A stretch of DNA of 64,000 nucleotides from an uncultured Chitinophagaceae bacterium (GTDB taxonomy: Bacteria > Bacteroidota > Bacteroidia > Chitinophagales > Chitinophagaceae). The position numbers and the translations under genes are program-made. Shown here one piece after another: positions 44,665 through 53,970 of this stretch; positions within the stretch are counted from its first letter, which is position 1; every line of letters starts with the position of its first letter. The stretch lies in NCBI GenBank assembly GCA_937858715.1, contig CALLZY010000148.1, positions 1 to 64,000 of the forward strand. Reading direction: 5' to 3'. The notes beneath the pieces are model-generated. The model saw only the letters and a list, made by a program, of their open reading frames with translations, did not search any database and had not been told where the DNA came from.

Positions 44665-47406
44665 ATGAAGCAAGTGTACAAATTTACATCAAAATACTTT
44701 TCACCGGGGCTGATGGCCCTGACCCTTTTTTTTACACTAACGTGGAAAACAAGCATTTCTGCTGAGCCATTCCGATTTTTTTACAGTCCTTTAACAACTC
44801 AGAAAGACACAACGAAACCTCCCAGGGTGGCGGCTGAACCTGAAATGAAAACTACAGGTACTGATACTACCGGGAAACCAACTGCTGATACTGCGGGGTT
44901 GGTGAGTAAAGTGGATACTTTTTCCTTAAAATTATCTAAGGATTCGCTGGATGCGCCTTTAAAATATGAGGCGGCAGATTCAGTAGTGGTGATGATTCAG
45001 GGCAAGAAGATTTTTCTGTATGGGAAAACCAAAACGGACTATAAAGACATTACCCTGACGGCACCCAAAGTGGAAGTGGACCAGCAAACACAGGTGGTGA
45101 CAGCAGTTAACAGTAAAGACAGTACCGGCAAGGTTACTGATGTTGCCAAGTTCAAGAGTACAGATAATGAGTTTACCAGCGATACAATACGGTATAATTT
45201 TAAGACACAGGTGGGTCTTACCAAAAACACCTTTACACAACAAGGTGAGATACTGGTTATAGGCGAGGATGTGAAAAAGGTAAATGAAAATACCACTTTT
45301 GTCAAGAAAGCAAGGTTCACTACCTGCCTGCTCGATGATCCGCATTTTGCATTTGTTACACCCAAAATGAAGGTTGTTAACCAAAAACTGGCTGTTTCAG
45401 GTCCTGCACACCCTGAATTTGAAGGAGTGCCGGTGCCCTTATGGCTCCCGTTTGGTTTTTATCCTTTGAGCAAGGGGCGGCACTCAGGGCTGATGCGGCC
45501 TGAGTTTATGACCGATGAGGTGAGAGGCCTTGGTTTGCAGGGATTGGGATATTATAAAGTTTTAAACGACCATTGGGATGCACAGACATCGGTTGACATA
45601 TTCTCGTACGGAGAGTGGATGGTTGGCCTCCGTACATCTTACCGCAAAAGGTATAAGAACAGCGGCGGGTTCTCTTTCAGCTACCGTTCTTCTAAAGTTA
45701 ACTTCAAGAATGACCCCGATTTTTCAAAATCAAAGGTTTTCAATGTATCCTGGAACCATTCTATGGATGGAAAGGCCAGGCCGGGGGTAACGTTCTCTGC
45801 CAGTGTTAACGCCGGTTCAACCAAGTACAACCAGTTAGTACCCGGAAACCCATACATCAATTATAACAACATGATGGGGTCTTCCATTACCTACAGCAAA
45901 ACGTGGAAAGACAAACCCTTTAACTTGTCTGTAAGCGCCAATCACTCCCAGAATAACAACAACAGGCAGATTTCACTAAACCTGCCCAATGCCGCCTTTA
46001 CCATGAATACGGTCTATCCTTTTCAGAGTAAGAACAGTGTGGGAGGAAGCAAATGGTATGAAAAACTGGGTATTGGCTACAGCGGATCATTTTCAAACAA
46101 TATCAGTTTTTACGACTCTTTGCAATATGGCAAGAATGGCATAAAACCTTTTTTCAAATACCTGCTGGATACAGCCGAATGGAATGCCCAGCATAGTATC
46201 CCTATCTCAGTTTCATTGCCGCCAATACTTGGTGGTAAAGTGATTGTTTCTCCCGGCATCAGCTATAACCAGATGTGGATACAGCGTACCACCAATTATA
46301 CCTGGAACAGTGTCCTGAAAAAAGTGGATACCGTTACTAAGAAAGGCTTATTCATTGACCAGCGGGGAAGCGCCTCTTTAAGTTTTAATACAGCCCTCTA
46401 CGGAAAAGTGGAGTTTAAAAAATCAAAGATTGTGGCCATACGGCATGTGATACGCCCAACTGTTGGCCTTAGTTATACGCCTGATTTAAACAAAGGCCAT
46501 ATAAAGAGTACACAGATTGATACAACAGGCCGGATAGCTTATTATAATGAAATTGGCGGGACTATATTTTATAATAATTCTTCGAGGAAGTCTGGATCTA
46601 TGACGTTTGGTGCTGATAATAATCTTGAGATGAAAGTAAGATCGAAGAAAGACACCGCAAACGGAGGCTTTAAAAAGGTGAAGCTGATTGAAGGCTTTGG
46701 TTTTAGCGGATCTTATGATTTCATACGGGATTCCATGAATCTTTCACCCATCAGTATTTATTTCAGGACTACTTTATTTGAGAAAATCAGCATCAACGCC
46801 AATACCACACTGAATCCTTATCAGTCTGATGCAAGGGGGTATGATATTGCCAAATATGCCTGGCAGGACGGTAAGTTTAAGCTGGGAAGGTTATCAAATG
46901 GAAGCATTTCAATGAGTACAAGTTTCCAGAGCAAACCGAAAGATGCCAAAAAAGATGAAGAGCGGAAGAAAGCCATGAAAGAAACATTGAACGATCCGGC
47001 TTTACAGGCTGACCAGCAGCGATTGCTTGATTATATGCAGCAAAACCCGAATGAATTTGTTGACTTCAATATACAATGGCAGTTAAGCCTCAGTTTTTCG
47101 CTGAACTTTTACAGCCGGATGAAATCAGATTTCAGTGGTTTTGAAACCGACATCACTTCAGGTACAACGGTGAACGGCAGCTTTAATCTTACCCCCAAAT
47201 GGAAATTGTCGAGCAACCTGAGTTACGATTTCAATACAAAAGATATTCAGTATATGTCTTTGTCAATTAACCGGGAAATGCACTGCTGGCAGTTATCAAT
47301 TAATGTTGTGCCGGTAGGGTATGCCCGTTCATTTAATTTCTCTATTAACCCCAAATCAACTTTACTCCAGGATTTGAAGGTAAACCGGACCAGGTTTTTC
47401 TATTGA
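44665..47406 (+). CDS. LptD-like outer-membrane lipopolysaccharide assembly protein
   Basis: 913 residues from the ATG at 44665 (an ATG at 44641 would add 8). A signal-like segment is followed by an OstA-type jellyroll of about 100-250 (MIQGKKIFLYGKTKTDYKDI, LTKNTFTQQGEILVIGEDV) and then a large beta barrel to the end. LPLWLPFGFYPL-like VPLWLPFGFYPLSKGRHSG marks the start of the barrel, as in Bacteroidota LptD relatives. Its place beside the OstA-like and MlaD-like genes supports lipid export to the outer membrane. TACATTTG just upstream (44647-44654) is a -7 promoter match if the ATG at 44665 is used. Confidence 0.82.
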   Translation: MKQVYKFTSKYFSPGLMALTLFFTLTWKTSISAEPFRFFYSPLTTQKDTTKPPRVAAEPEMKTTGTDTTGKPTADTAGLVSKVDTFSLKLSKDSLDAPLKYEAADSVVVMIQGKKIFLYGKTKTDYKDITLTAPKVEVDQQTQVVTAVNSKDSTGKVTDVAKFKSTDNEFTSDTIRYNFKTQVGLTKNTFTQQGEILVIGEDVKKVNENTTFVKKARFTTCLLDDPHFAFVTPKMKVVNQKLAVSGPAHPEFEGVPVPLWLPFGFYPLSKGRHSGLMRPEFMTDEVRGLGLQGLGYYKVLNDHWDAQTSVDIFSYGEWMVGLRTSYRKRYKNSGGFSFSYRSSKVNFKNDPDFSKSKVFNVSWNHSMDGKARPGVTFSASVNAGSTKYNQLVPGNPYINYNNMMGSSITYSKTWKDKPFNLSVSANHSQNNNNRQISLNLPNAAFTMNTVYPFQSKNSVGGSKWYEKLGIGYSGSFSNNISFYDSLQYGKNGIKPFFKYLLDTAEWNAQHSIPISVSLPPILGGKVIVSPGISYNQMWIQRTTNYTWNSVLKKVDTVTKKGLFIDQRGSASLSFNTALYGKVEFKKSKIVAIRHVIRPTVGLSYTPDLNKGHIKSTQIDTTGRIAYYNEIGGTIFYNNSSRKSGSMTFGADNNLEMKVRSKKDTANGGFKKVKLIEGFGFSGSYDFIRDSMNLSPISIYFRTTLFEKISINANTTLNPYQSDARGYDIAKYAWQDGKFKLGRLSNGSISMSTSFQSKPKDAKKDEERKKAMKETLNDPALQADQQRLLDYMQQNPNEFVDFNIQWQLSLSFSLNFYSRMKSDFSGFETDITSGTTVNGSFNLTPKWKLSSNLSYDFNTKDIQYMSLSINREMHCWQLSINVVPVGYARSFNFSINPKSTLLQDLKVNRTRFFY

Positions 47407-48134
47407 TTCAGGGTATAGTAATCACTCATTATTGTAAATACTTTTTCTTTCAGTTCATCTGAGCTGAAGCCGGCAACAGGAACTTCTTCCAGAAAATGTA
47501 TTTCGAGTTTATGAGGCAAAAAGAAAAATGGTTTGTTTGCAGGCAGTGCTTTTTTGGTATTAAAGATAACAGCGGGTATTATGTTGTGCCCTGAGCCTTC
47601 GGCAAGTTTAAAGGCTCCGTCATAGAACTTTTTCAATGGTTCATTGGTTCTGTTTCTTGTTCCTTCGGGATAGATGCACATGTGCATACCGTTCCTCAGC
47701 ACTGCTTTCATTTTTTCAAAACTCTCTCTCCGGCTCCTGTCGCTTTTCCTGTCAACAAGCACAGCGCCTTTTGCATAGTAAAGGCCAAAAATGGGCACAT
47801 TAGCAAAAGATGTTTTGGCTATTGTTTTGTTAGGTCCGGGAATAAATGGTGAAGACAGTGGCGGGTCTAATAAAGAATTATGATTGCAGGTAACGATATA
47901 GGCTTTACCTTTTTTAAAATGCTCTTTGCCTTTAACTTTTACAAGGCAGCCTGACAATGCAAGCCAAACCCGCATCCAGATGCGGGCAATATCAATAAAT
48001 ACTTTCTGGCTGCCCGGTTCTGGAAAGAGCCTGGTGATTACTGACGGGATAAAAAATATAAAAAATGTTACAACAAAAGTAACCAGTCCCCAGAAAGCCC
48101 AGATGCGGCCAAATATGTTTTTAAGTATGTTCAT
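47400..48134 (-). CDS. 1-acyl-sn-glycerol-3-phosphate acyltransferase (PlsC family)
   Basis: 244 residues with one N-terminal membrane segment. Block I NHNSLLD (about 85-91) and block III EGTRNRT (about 160) are the HX4D and glycine-rich motifs of the family. It acylates lysophosphatidic acid at the inner membrane in phospholipid synthesis. It lies 1 base after ung, and its stop overlaps the lptD end by 7 bases. Confidence 0.9.
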   Translation of the reverse strand: MNILKNIFGRIWAFWGLVTFVVTFFIFFIPSVITRLFPEPGSQKVFIDIARIWMRVWLALSGCLVKVKGKEHFKKGKAYIVTCNHNSLLDPPLSSPFIPGPNKTIAKTSFANVPIFGLYYAKGAVLVDRKSDRSRRESFEKMKAVLRNGMHMCIYPEGTRNRTNEPLKKFYDGAFKLAEGSGHNIIPAVIFNTKKALPANKPFFFLPHKLEIHFLEEVPVAGFSSDELKEKVFTIMSDYYTLNQ

Positions 48135-48135
48135 T

Positions 48136-48807
48136 TTATAAAGTCCAGTCTATAGGTTCAATACCATTTCTGACAAGGTATTCATTGGTTTTAGAAAAAT
48201 GCCTGCAGCCAAAAAAACCGGCATTGGCTGAAAGCGGTGAGGGGTGGGCACTGCGCAGCACAAGATGTTTGGTTTCATCAATCAGCACTTTTTTCTCCTG
48301 TGCAAATTTGCCCCATAAAATGAAAACGATATGTTCTTTTTTATCTGATATTGTTTTTATGACATTGTCGGTAAAAGATGCCCAGCCAATTTTTGAGTGG
48401 CTCATCGGTTCACCAGCCCTTACAGTCAGCGAAGCATTGAGCAGGAAAACACCTTGCTGTGCCCAGGCAGTAAGGTTGCCGTGACTGGGAATTCGAAAGC
48501 CAATATCTGTATGCAGTTCTTTGTAAATATTGACTAACGACGGCGGTGGCGCTACTCCGTTCTGTACAGAAAAGCACAGGCCATGAGCTTGTCCTGGCCT
48601 ATGGTACGGGTCTTGTCCAAGAATGACCACTTTTACTTTATCAAAAGGTGTTGTGTTGAAGGCATTAAATATCAGGCTTCCGGGAGGATAGATGGTTTTG
48701 CCCAACGACTTTTCTGTTTTAATATGCAGGGCGGCCTGTTCAAAATATGGCTTATTGAACTCGTCTTTCAGGGCATCTTTCCAGGAGTCTTCTATCTTAA
48801 CATCCAT
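48136..48807 (-). CDS. ung: Uracil-DNA glycosylase
   Basis: 223 residues from the ATG at 48807. The catalytic water-activating motif [18 protein letters not shown] and the minor-groove loop [13 protein letters not shown] are intact. It removes uracil from DNA for base-excision repair. Probably an operon with the acyltransferase downstream (1-base gap). Confidence 0.96.
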   Translation of the reverse strand: MDVKIEDSWKDALKDEFNKPYFEQAALHIKTEKSLGKTIYPPGSLIFNAFNTTPFDKVKVVILGQDPYHRPGQAHGLCFSVQNGVAPPPSLVNIYKELHTDIGFRIPSHGNLTAWAQQGVFLLNASLTVRAGEPMSHSKIGWASFTDNVIKTISDKKEHIVFILWGKFAQEKKVLIDETKHLVLRSAHPSPLSANAGFFGCRHFSKTNEYLVRNGIEPIDWTL

Positions 48808-48817
48808 GCTATTTTCC

Positions 48818-48849
48818 TTTGGCTGCAAGCTAAAAAAAAATTACCTTCG
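48818..48849 (+). promoter_or_regulatory. Promoter of the tRNA-Arg gene
   Basis: TTTG (48818-48821), 20 bases, TACCTTCG (48842-48849): -33 and -7 elements at standard spacing, the second one base off the consensus. The start of transcription would be near 48856, 15 bases before the tRNA. Confidence 0.55.
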
Positions 48850-48904
48850 CTGTTCGTTCTTTTTAAGACTGGTCCGGTAGCTCAGTGAATAGAGCAACTG
48901 CCTT

Positions 48905-49539
48905 TAATTATGGAGCCTTAAACGGGAAACAAAACTGTTTAAGTGCATGCCACCGTATCGGTGAACCCTTCTTTGCGTGAGCAAAATGGCAATACCGAGG
49001 AAACTTCAGGTTGTTTTACTTATTTTGAGGGATGATAATCCATCATACTAAGAATAAAGGCGACTTGGGTGTATTGAAGGTTAAAGTTGATTTGTTCCAG
49101 CAGGGTTTTTTAATACTTATCCCTGAGACAGAACATTACCCTTTTGATCTGGTTATTTATCAAAATGGGCTTTTAGAACTGTTCAGGTAAAGTACAGGAA
49201 CCTTGCCAAAAGCGGAGTATTGGAAATACCTTTTAGAAATTCGTACAGCACTTCAAAAGGTGTAAAAACAAAATCTGTAGATAAGGCATTGATTGACATT
49301 TATGCAGTGTATTGCCCACAGACAGATGAATGTTATTATTTCAATCCCTCTTTATACAACAAATCGGTTACTTTAAGGGTAAATACATCATTGAATAACC
49401 AGCAAAAGGGCATTAACCCTGCATCTGGTTTCAGAAAGGTTCCGTAGAGACTAAACGTGGCACACCTGCAATGGTGAAGTTATAGTCCAGACCACAAATT
49501 CTGCCGAAGGCAGAAGCGGTGAAAACCGTAGATGGTAAG
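48905..49539 (+). mobile_element. Group I intron inside the tRNA-Arg anticodon
   Basis: 635 bases. The 5' exon ends in T (U34) and the intron ends in G (49539), the two rules of group I introns. P1 can form between exon CUU plus the first intron U and GGAG at 48912-48915, putting a U-G wobble at the splice site. Near the 3' end, AGAGACTA (49446-49453) and TATAGTCC (49481-49488) are the conserved P7 strands, with the P8 hairpin CACC-TGCAAT-GGTG between them (49463-49476). An endonuclease frame fills the middle. No other intron copy is in the window. Confidence 0.88.
49032..49447 (+). pseudogene. Homing endonuclease of the I-Ssp6803I type (PD-(D/E)XK), frameshifted
   Basis: A frame from ATG 49032 reads MIIHHTKNKGDLGVLKVKVD and on through ETEHYPFDLVIYQNG, then hits TAA at 49188-49190. 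The next frame continues with TVQVKYRNLAKSG and ends GINPASGFRKVP at 49445-49447. Adding one G to the GGG at 49167-49169 restores a single 138-residue protein. Its catalytic pattern is PFD (Asp39) and QVK (Gln52, Lys54), as in the PD-(D/E)XK endonucleases of cyanobacterial tRNA introns. The break looks recent because the rest of the frame is free of stops, but a sequencing error in the G run is possible. The stop codon touches the P7 strand of the intron. Confidence 0.85.
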
Positions 49540-49582
49540 CTAAGCAGTAGGTCATTGGTTTGAATCCAATCCGGATCACAAG

Positions 49583-49611
49583 GGTTGTACTGAAAAGTGC
49601 AACCTTTTTTT
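49583..49611 (+). terminator. Terminator after the tRNA-Arg gene
   Basis: GGTTGTACT-GAAA-AGTGCAACC (49583-49604, one G-U pair, GNRA-type loop) followed by T7. It lies 4 bases after the tRNA. Confidence 0.92.
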
Positions 49612-50128
49612 ATTTTACAGGAAACCTGAATCCGTCAAGAAAAACATTTGCCTTTGGTTCAGGTATTTCTTTCTTACCATACACCATCAGCACCGAAATA
49701 TATTTTCCGTTTGTCCAGGCTTTTATTTTCCAGTTGTTTTTCTCTTTATCTTCCCAATAATCAATTACGCCCCTGGTTTTTTCATCATTTTGAAGCCGGT
49801 GACCTTTTCCGTAGCCGGTAGCCCCGGTAATTTCAAAACTCGTTTTCAGGTAATCGAGATAAGAAATCATCGTTTCCTCTGCAACATTGAGTTCTGCTAT
49901 TTCTTCATTCAGTTTTATGCAAATGACAGAATAATATAAACCATCGTTTACACATTCGCCGGTAAATACCCTGGAAGAATCAGGGCTGTAGCTTACTTCC
50001 CATTTTGCATCGCAATAGCAATAATATGAACACCCTGATGTGCTGACCGGGTATTTTTTCAGCGTTTGGGCATTTGCAGAAACAAACAAAAACGATACAA
50101 TGAAAAGAATGGAGAATGATTTGAGCAT
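49610..50128 (-). CDS. Secreted protein of unknown function
   Basis: 172 residues from the ATG at 50128, giving a clean signal peptide (MLKSFSILFIVSFLFVSANA, then Q); ATG 50143 is an alternative. The mature start has a Cys cluster (GCSYYCYCDAKWEV) and the end a repeated beta pattern (WKIKAWTNGKYISVLMVYG). No family recognised. Its stop codon lies at the end of the tRNA terminator. Confidence 0.6.
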   Translation of the reverse strand: MLKSFSILFIVSFLFVSANAQTLKKYPVSTSGCSYYCYCDAKWEVSYSPDSSRVFTGECVNDGLYYSVICIKLNEEIAELNVAEETMISYLDYLKTSFEITGATGYGKGHRLQNDEKTRGVIDYWEDKEKNNWKIKAWTNGKYISVLMVYGKKEIPEPKANVFLDGFRFPVK

Positions 50129-50233
50129 ACCTGAAATTTGCATAAAGATAATACCCCGGGGCATTTGGTTGCAAAGAGCAGGGATTTAGTTATCTCCACC
50201 TAATCAGTTAATTTGCACCCATAATTGCCTGCT

Positions 50234-51796
50234 ATGTCACAGTCGTTTAAATATGGTATTGAAACATTAACTGCCGGTACAGCCCTTGCTATTGCTTCGG
50301 GAAAAATAAAAGGTATTCTTTCGGAGGAAGCAGTAAAACTGGTGCAAAAAAGCCATTCTGCGGTAAAAGAGATTGTAGAAAAAAACAAAACTGTATATGG
50401 AGTAAATACTGGCTTTGGAATATTGGCCAGTTCGCCTATTTCAAAAGAAGATACGGCTACTCTTCAGTATAAGATTCTGCAAAGTCATAGTGTAGGTGTG
50501 GGTGATGCTATTCCTGTGGAGGTGGCAAAACTAATGCTGATTACCAAAGTGCATGCACTGGCAAAAGGTTTCAGCGGGGTGCAGCTTAGTACGCTGGAGC
50601 GGATTATCTGGCATATTGATAATGACATTATCCCGGTTGTACCTGAAAAAGGCAGTGTGGGAGCCAGTGGCGACCTTGCCCCTTTATCACATCTCTTTTT
50701 GCCACTGATTGGTCTTGGGGAGGTTTTCTACAAAGGGAATAAATTAAGGACGAATGAGGTACTGAATCATTTCGGCCTCCAACCGGTTTTACTGGGGCCT
50801 AAAGAAGGATTGGCCCTGATAAATGGCACCCAATTCATTTTGTCTTTTGCCGTAAAAGCTGTTCAACGGCTGCACAATTGCCTGGAGGCCGCTGATATAA
50901 TTGGTGCGATGAGTTTAGAAGCATTGACAGGCACCAAAGCTCCTTTTGATGAACGGCTACATGATATACGTCCTTACAAGGGCAACAAATTAGTGGCACA
51001 ACGGCTGCGTTTGCTGCTGAATGATTCGGCCATTATGCAAAGTCATACAGACTGTGGCCGGGTTCAGGATCCATACAGCCTGCGCTGTATGCCGCAGGTA
51101 CATGGAGCATCACGCAATGCGTGGCTGCATCTGAAGGAGTTAACGGAAATTGAACTGAATGCTGTTACAGATAACCCGATAATTCTGAACAGCGAAGACA
51201 CCATCAGCGGAGGGAATTTTCACGGGCAGCCGCTGGCCCTGCCGCTCGATTATGCCTGTATTGCTGCTTCGGAGTTGGGTAATATAAGCGACAGAAGGTG
51301 TTACCTCCTGCTGGAAGGTAAGTGGGGTTTGCCCATGTTGCTGATGAAGGATGTTGGGCTGAACAGCGGTTTTATGATTCCTCAATACACAACAGCGGCA
51401 TTAGTCACAGAGAATAAAACATTATGTTTCCCTTCCAGTGCCGATAGTATTCCCACATCGCTTGGTCAGGAAGACCATGTAAGTATGGGCAGCATCAGCG
51501 GCAGAAAACTGAACCGGGTGCTGGATAATCTTGAGTTCATCCTTGCCATTGAATTGCTGTCTGCCTGCCAGGCCATTGAGTTCAGAAGGCCACTGAAGAG
51601 CAGTGAACTGCTTGAATTTGCACATGATTTTGTAAGGGAGTATGTGGGGTTTGCCTCGGAGGACAGGATTTTCGCTGAAGATATAAACAGTGTAGCCGGT
51701 ATTATCAAGGATTTTTCTTTCGTAAGCAAAACAAATGAATTTGCAAGATCAAGGGGTATAAAACTGAATGACCGCTTTGATGAGTTTAACTGGTAA
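50234..51796 (+). CDS. hutH: Histidine ammonia-lyase
   Basis: 520 residues from the ATG at 50234; a TTG three codons upstream is also open. The self-forming MIO cofactor comes from Ala144-Ser145-Gly146 in [22 protein letters not shown] (about 55-62) supplies the catalytic Tyr and QSHSVGVG the substrate region. It converts histidine to urocanate and ammonia in the cytoplasm. Other aromatic ammonia-lyases share the fold, but the length and motifs favour HutH. It is followed 7 bases later by serine dehydratase, so the pair forms an amino-acid degradation operon. Confidence 0.9.
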   Translation: MSQSFKYGIETLTAGTALAIASGKIKGILSEEAVKLVQKSHSAVKEIVEKNKTVYGVNTGFGILASSPISKEDTATLQYKILQSHSVGVGDAIPVEVAKLMLITKVHALAKGFSGVQLSTLERIIWHIDNDIIPVVPEKGSVGASGDLAPLSHLFLPLIGLGEVFYKGNKLRTNEVLNHFGLQPVLLGPKEGLALINGTQFILSFAVKAVQRLHNCLEAADIIGAMSLEALTGTKAPFDERLHDIRPYKGNKLVAQRLRLLLNDSAIMQSHTDCGRVQDPYSLRCMPQVHGASRNAWLHLKELTEIELNAVTDNPIILNSEDTISGGNFHGQPLALPLDYACIAASELGNISDRRCYLLLEGKWGLPMLLMKDVGLNSGFMIPQYTTAALVTENKTLCFPSSADSIPTSLGQEDHVSMGSISGRKLNRVLDNLEFILAIELLSACQAIEFRRPLKSSELLEFAHDFVREYVGFASEDRIFAEDINSVAGIIKDFSFVSKTNEFARSRGIKLNDRFDEFNW

Positions 51797-51803
51797 GATA
51801 ACC

Positions 51804-53249
51804 ATGCAGAAACAAAATAATTCAACGTACGAATCTATTTCGGCTTTCGATATTTTTAAAATAGGCGTTGGCCCTTCCAGTTCCCACACTCTGGGGCCTT
51901 GGATAGCGGCTAAGCGTTTTGCTGAATCAATTAATGAAAAGGGCTTGCTTTACCAGGTAACGGAACTGCGGGTGCTGTTGTATGGTTCTCTTGCTAAAAC
52001 CGGTAAAGGCCATGGCACTGATGTGGCGGTACAATTAGGGCTTTGCGGGGATGACCCTGAAACTTTCGATGTAGAACAGATTACTCCCAAACTCAGTGAT
52101 ATCGCCCATATGAAAAAACTGGTATTGCTGGGTAAGCATGAGGTGGAGTTTGACCCGAGAGAGGACATTGAATTTTTCATGACAGAAAACCTGCCTTTTC
52201 ATCCCAACGCTGTTACATTCCTTGTTACACTTGATAATGGTGAATCCATTGCTGAAACCTGGTATTCGGTAGGTGGCGGTTTTGTGGTGAAAGAAGGAGA
52301 GGAGGCTGAGGAAAAAGAGGTGACGCAATTACCCTTCCCGATTAATACGGCTGATGATTTGCTTCACTGGTGCATTAAAACCGGTATGCATGTACACGAA
52401 GTGGTGATGGAGAACGAATTGATGTGGCGCAACGAGAAGGAAATAAGGGCAAAGGTGAAAAACATCTGGCGGGTGATGAAGGAGTGCATTTACCGGGGAT
52501 GCCATACCGATGGGATGTTGCCCGGTGGGCTTAACGTAAAACGCAGAAGTTTTGAACTGAATAAGAAGCTCACCGAAGGAAGAAGCTACAGTAACTATAA
52601 TGATTGGGTGGAAGTAATCCGTTCTGGTGGCAATGATTTTAAATACACCCTTGACTGGGTAAGTTGTTTTGCACTGGCCGTAAATGAAGAAAATGCTTCG
52701 TTTGGCCGGGTGGTTACGGCACCAACAAACGGGGCTGCTGGAGTTATTCCTGCAGTATTGCATTATTATGCTGTCTTTTGTGGTGGTGATGCAGAGGAGA
52801 GTATCCTGAAATTCATGCTTACGGCAGCAGAACTGGGGAGCATATTTAAAAAGGGAGCCACCATTTCGGCTGCAATGGGTGGTTGCCAGGCAGAGATTGG
52901 CGTATCCTCAGCAATGGCGGCAGCCGGTCTTACGGAGTGTATGGGCGGCACACAACAGCAGGTGCTTATGGCTGCTGAAATAGCAATGGAGCACCATTTG
53001 GGCCTAACTTGTGACCCCATTGGCGGACTGGTTCAAATTCCCTGCATTGAGAGAAACACAATGGGAGCGATAAAGGCCATTACGGCATCGCAATTAGCTC
53101 TGCAAACCATTCCTGAGTATGCACTTGTTCCCTTAGATGCCGTTATAAAAACCATGTGGAATACGGCACTCGACATGAATTTTAAATATAAGGAAACTGC
53201 TGATGGTGGTTTAGCTGTTCATGTTCCGCTTAGCCTGCCTGAATGTTAA
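51804..53249 (+). CDS. sdaA: L-serine ammonia-lyase (iron-sulfur, single chain)
   Basis: 481 residues from the ATG at 51804; a longer frame would overlap hutH. The beta domain begins [19 protein letters not shown]. The alpha domain has the oxygen-sensitive [4Fe-4S] site with conserved Cys in [35 protein letters not shown] and the C-terminal SLPEC. It converts L-serine to pyruvate and ammonia. Co-transcribed with hutH. Confidence 0.93.
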   Translation: MQKQNNSTYESISAFDIFKIGVGPSSSHTLGPWIAAKRFAESINEKGLLYQVTELRVLLYGSLAKTGKGHGTDVAVQLGLCGDDPETFDVEQITPKLSDIAHMKKLVLLGKHEVEFDPREDIEFFMTENLPFHPNAVTFLVTLDNGESIAETWYSVGGGFVVKEGEEAEEKEVTQLPFPINTADDLLHWCIKTGMHVHEVVMENELMWRNEKEIRAKVKNIWRVMKECIYRGCHTDGMLPGGLNVKRRSFELNKKLTEGRSYSNYNDWVEVIRSGGNDFKYTLDWVSCFALAVNEENASFGRVVTAPTNGAAGVIPAVLHYYAVFCGGDAEESILKFMLTAAELGSIFKKGATISAAMGGCQAEIGVSSAMAAAGLTECMGGTQQQVLMAAEIAMEHHLGLTCDPIGGLVQIPCIERNTMGAIKAITASQLALQTIPEYALVPLDAVIKTMWNTALDMNFKYKETADGGLAVHVPLSLPEC

Positions 53250-53350
53250 AGGAATTTTCCGGCAAATTTGTTTAATTGATAAAATTGGGTAGTAACTTTA
53301 AGGAGCTAACCTTACATTCCTTTTGTCATCAATCATTAAACTCCATTGTT

Positions 53351-53926
53351 ATGGCAACTAAAAAGAAAGCAAAAAAAATAGCCAAACCAGCAAAGCCGGC
53401 CAGCAAAAAAGGTGGGAAAACAGCAAAACCAAAAGCATCCCCTAAAAGGAAACCTGTAAAACCTAAGGCCAAAAAGGTGGTTAAAGCAAAACCCAAACCC
53501 AAACCAAAACCTGCAGCCAAAAAGAAAGCAGCACCAAAGAAAAAATTGGTGAAGAAAGCAGTGAAGAAGGTGGTAAAGAAAGCAACGCCAAAGAAAAAAG
53601 TGGTGAAGAAGGCAACAAAGAAAGTTGTTAAAAAAGCAGTTAAAAAAGTTGTTAAGAAAGCTGCTCCCAAAAAACCTGTCCCCACTGTAAAGAAAAAGCC
53701 TGCGGCTAAAGTTGTAAAACCAAAGCCGGTTAAAACAGCACCGCCACCGGTTGAGAAACCAATAATTGTGGAAGAGGTTAAAGAAATATATGTTACGCCG
53801 GAAGGCACTATGGAGGTTACTGAGACTGTGGTGACATTTGAGGATATAAATGCTGAATCTACACCGGACGAAATTATTCCCGGAGAGGAAGGTTCTGCAG
53901 ATGATGAAACAAGCGATTTGGTGTAA
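53351..53926 (+). CDS. Lys/Ala/Pro-rich histone H1-like DNA-binding protein
   Basis: 191 residues from the ATG at 53351; the frame upstream looks untranslated. Residues about 4-140 are almost all Lys, Ala, Pro and Val in repeated KK-A-VKK and KPKPK words, like the tails of histone H1 and of bacterial Hc1-type proteins. The last 50 residues are acidic (EGTMEVTETVVTFEDINAE), so the chain is strongly bipolar. It likely binds DNA or RNA non-specifically and may compact the chromosome; this is inferred from composition only. Confidence 0.75.
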   Translation: MATKKKAKKIAKPAKPASKKGGKTAKPKASPKRKPVKPKAKKVVKAKPKPKPKPAAKKKAAPKKKLVKKAVKKVVKKATPKKKVVKKATKKVVKKAVKKVVKKAAPKKPVPTVKKKPAAKVVKPKPVKTAPPPVEKPIIVEEVKEIYVTPEGTMEVTETVVTFEDINAESTPDEIIPGEEGSADDETSDLV

Positions 53927-53940
53927 AAATTTCAGCCAGT

Positions 53941-53969
53941 TAAAAAAAGGGGGCTCTTGCCCCCTTTTT
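53941..53969. terminator. Bidirectional terminator between convergent genes
   Basis: A7, then GGGGGC-TCTT-GCCCCC (53949-53964), then T5. It serves both the + strand Lys-rich gene and the minus-strand gene that stops at 53971. Confidence 0.92.
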
Positions 53970-53970
53970 A

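Larger units (their letters stand above)
48871..49578 (+). tRNA. tRNA-Arg(UCU), interrupted by a group I intron
   Basis: Two exons, 48871-48904 and 49540-49578, join to a 73-base cloverleaf. The acceptor stem is GGTCCGG with CCGGATC (one G-U), the D arm GCTC-AGTGAATA-GAGC, the T arm ATTGG-TTTGAAT-CCAAT and the discriminator A; CCA is not encoded. The anticodon stem ACTGC/GCAGT forms only after splicing and closes the loop CTTCTAA, so the anticodon is TCT (Arg). The interruption falls between anticodon positions 34 and 35. Reading the join one base over would give a Lys anticodon, but the intron would then not end in G. Confidence 0.88.

Noticed and set aside
48871..49578. Reading the split tRNA as tRNA-Lys(UUU)
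   Set aside because: That splice would make the intron end in C; group I introns end in G. The Arg(UCU) reading satisfies the rule and the acceptor stem resembles tRNA-Arg.
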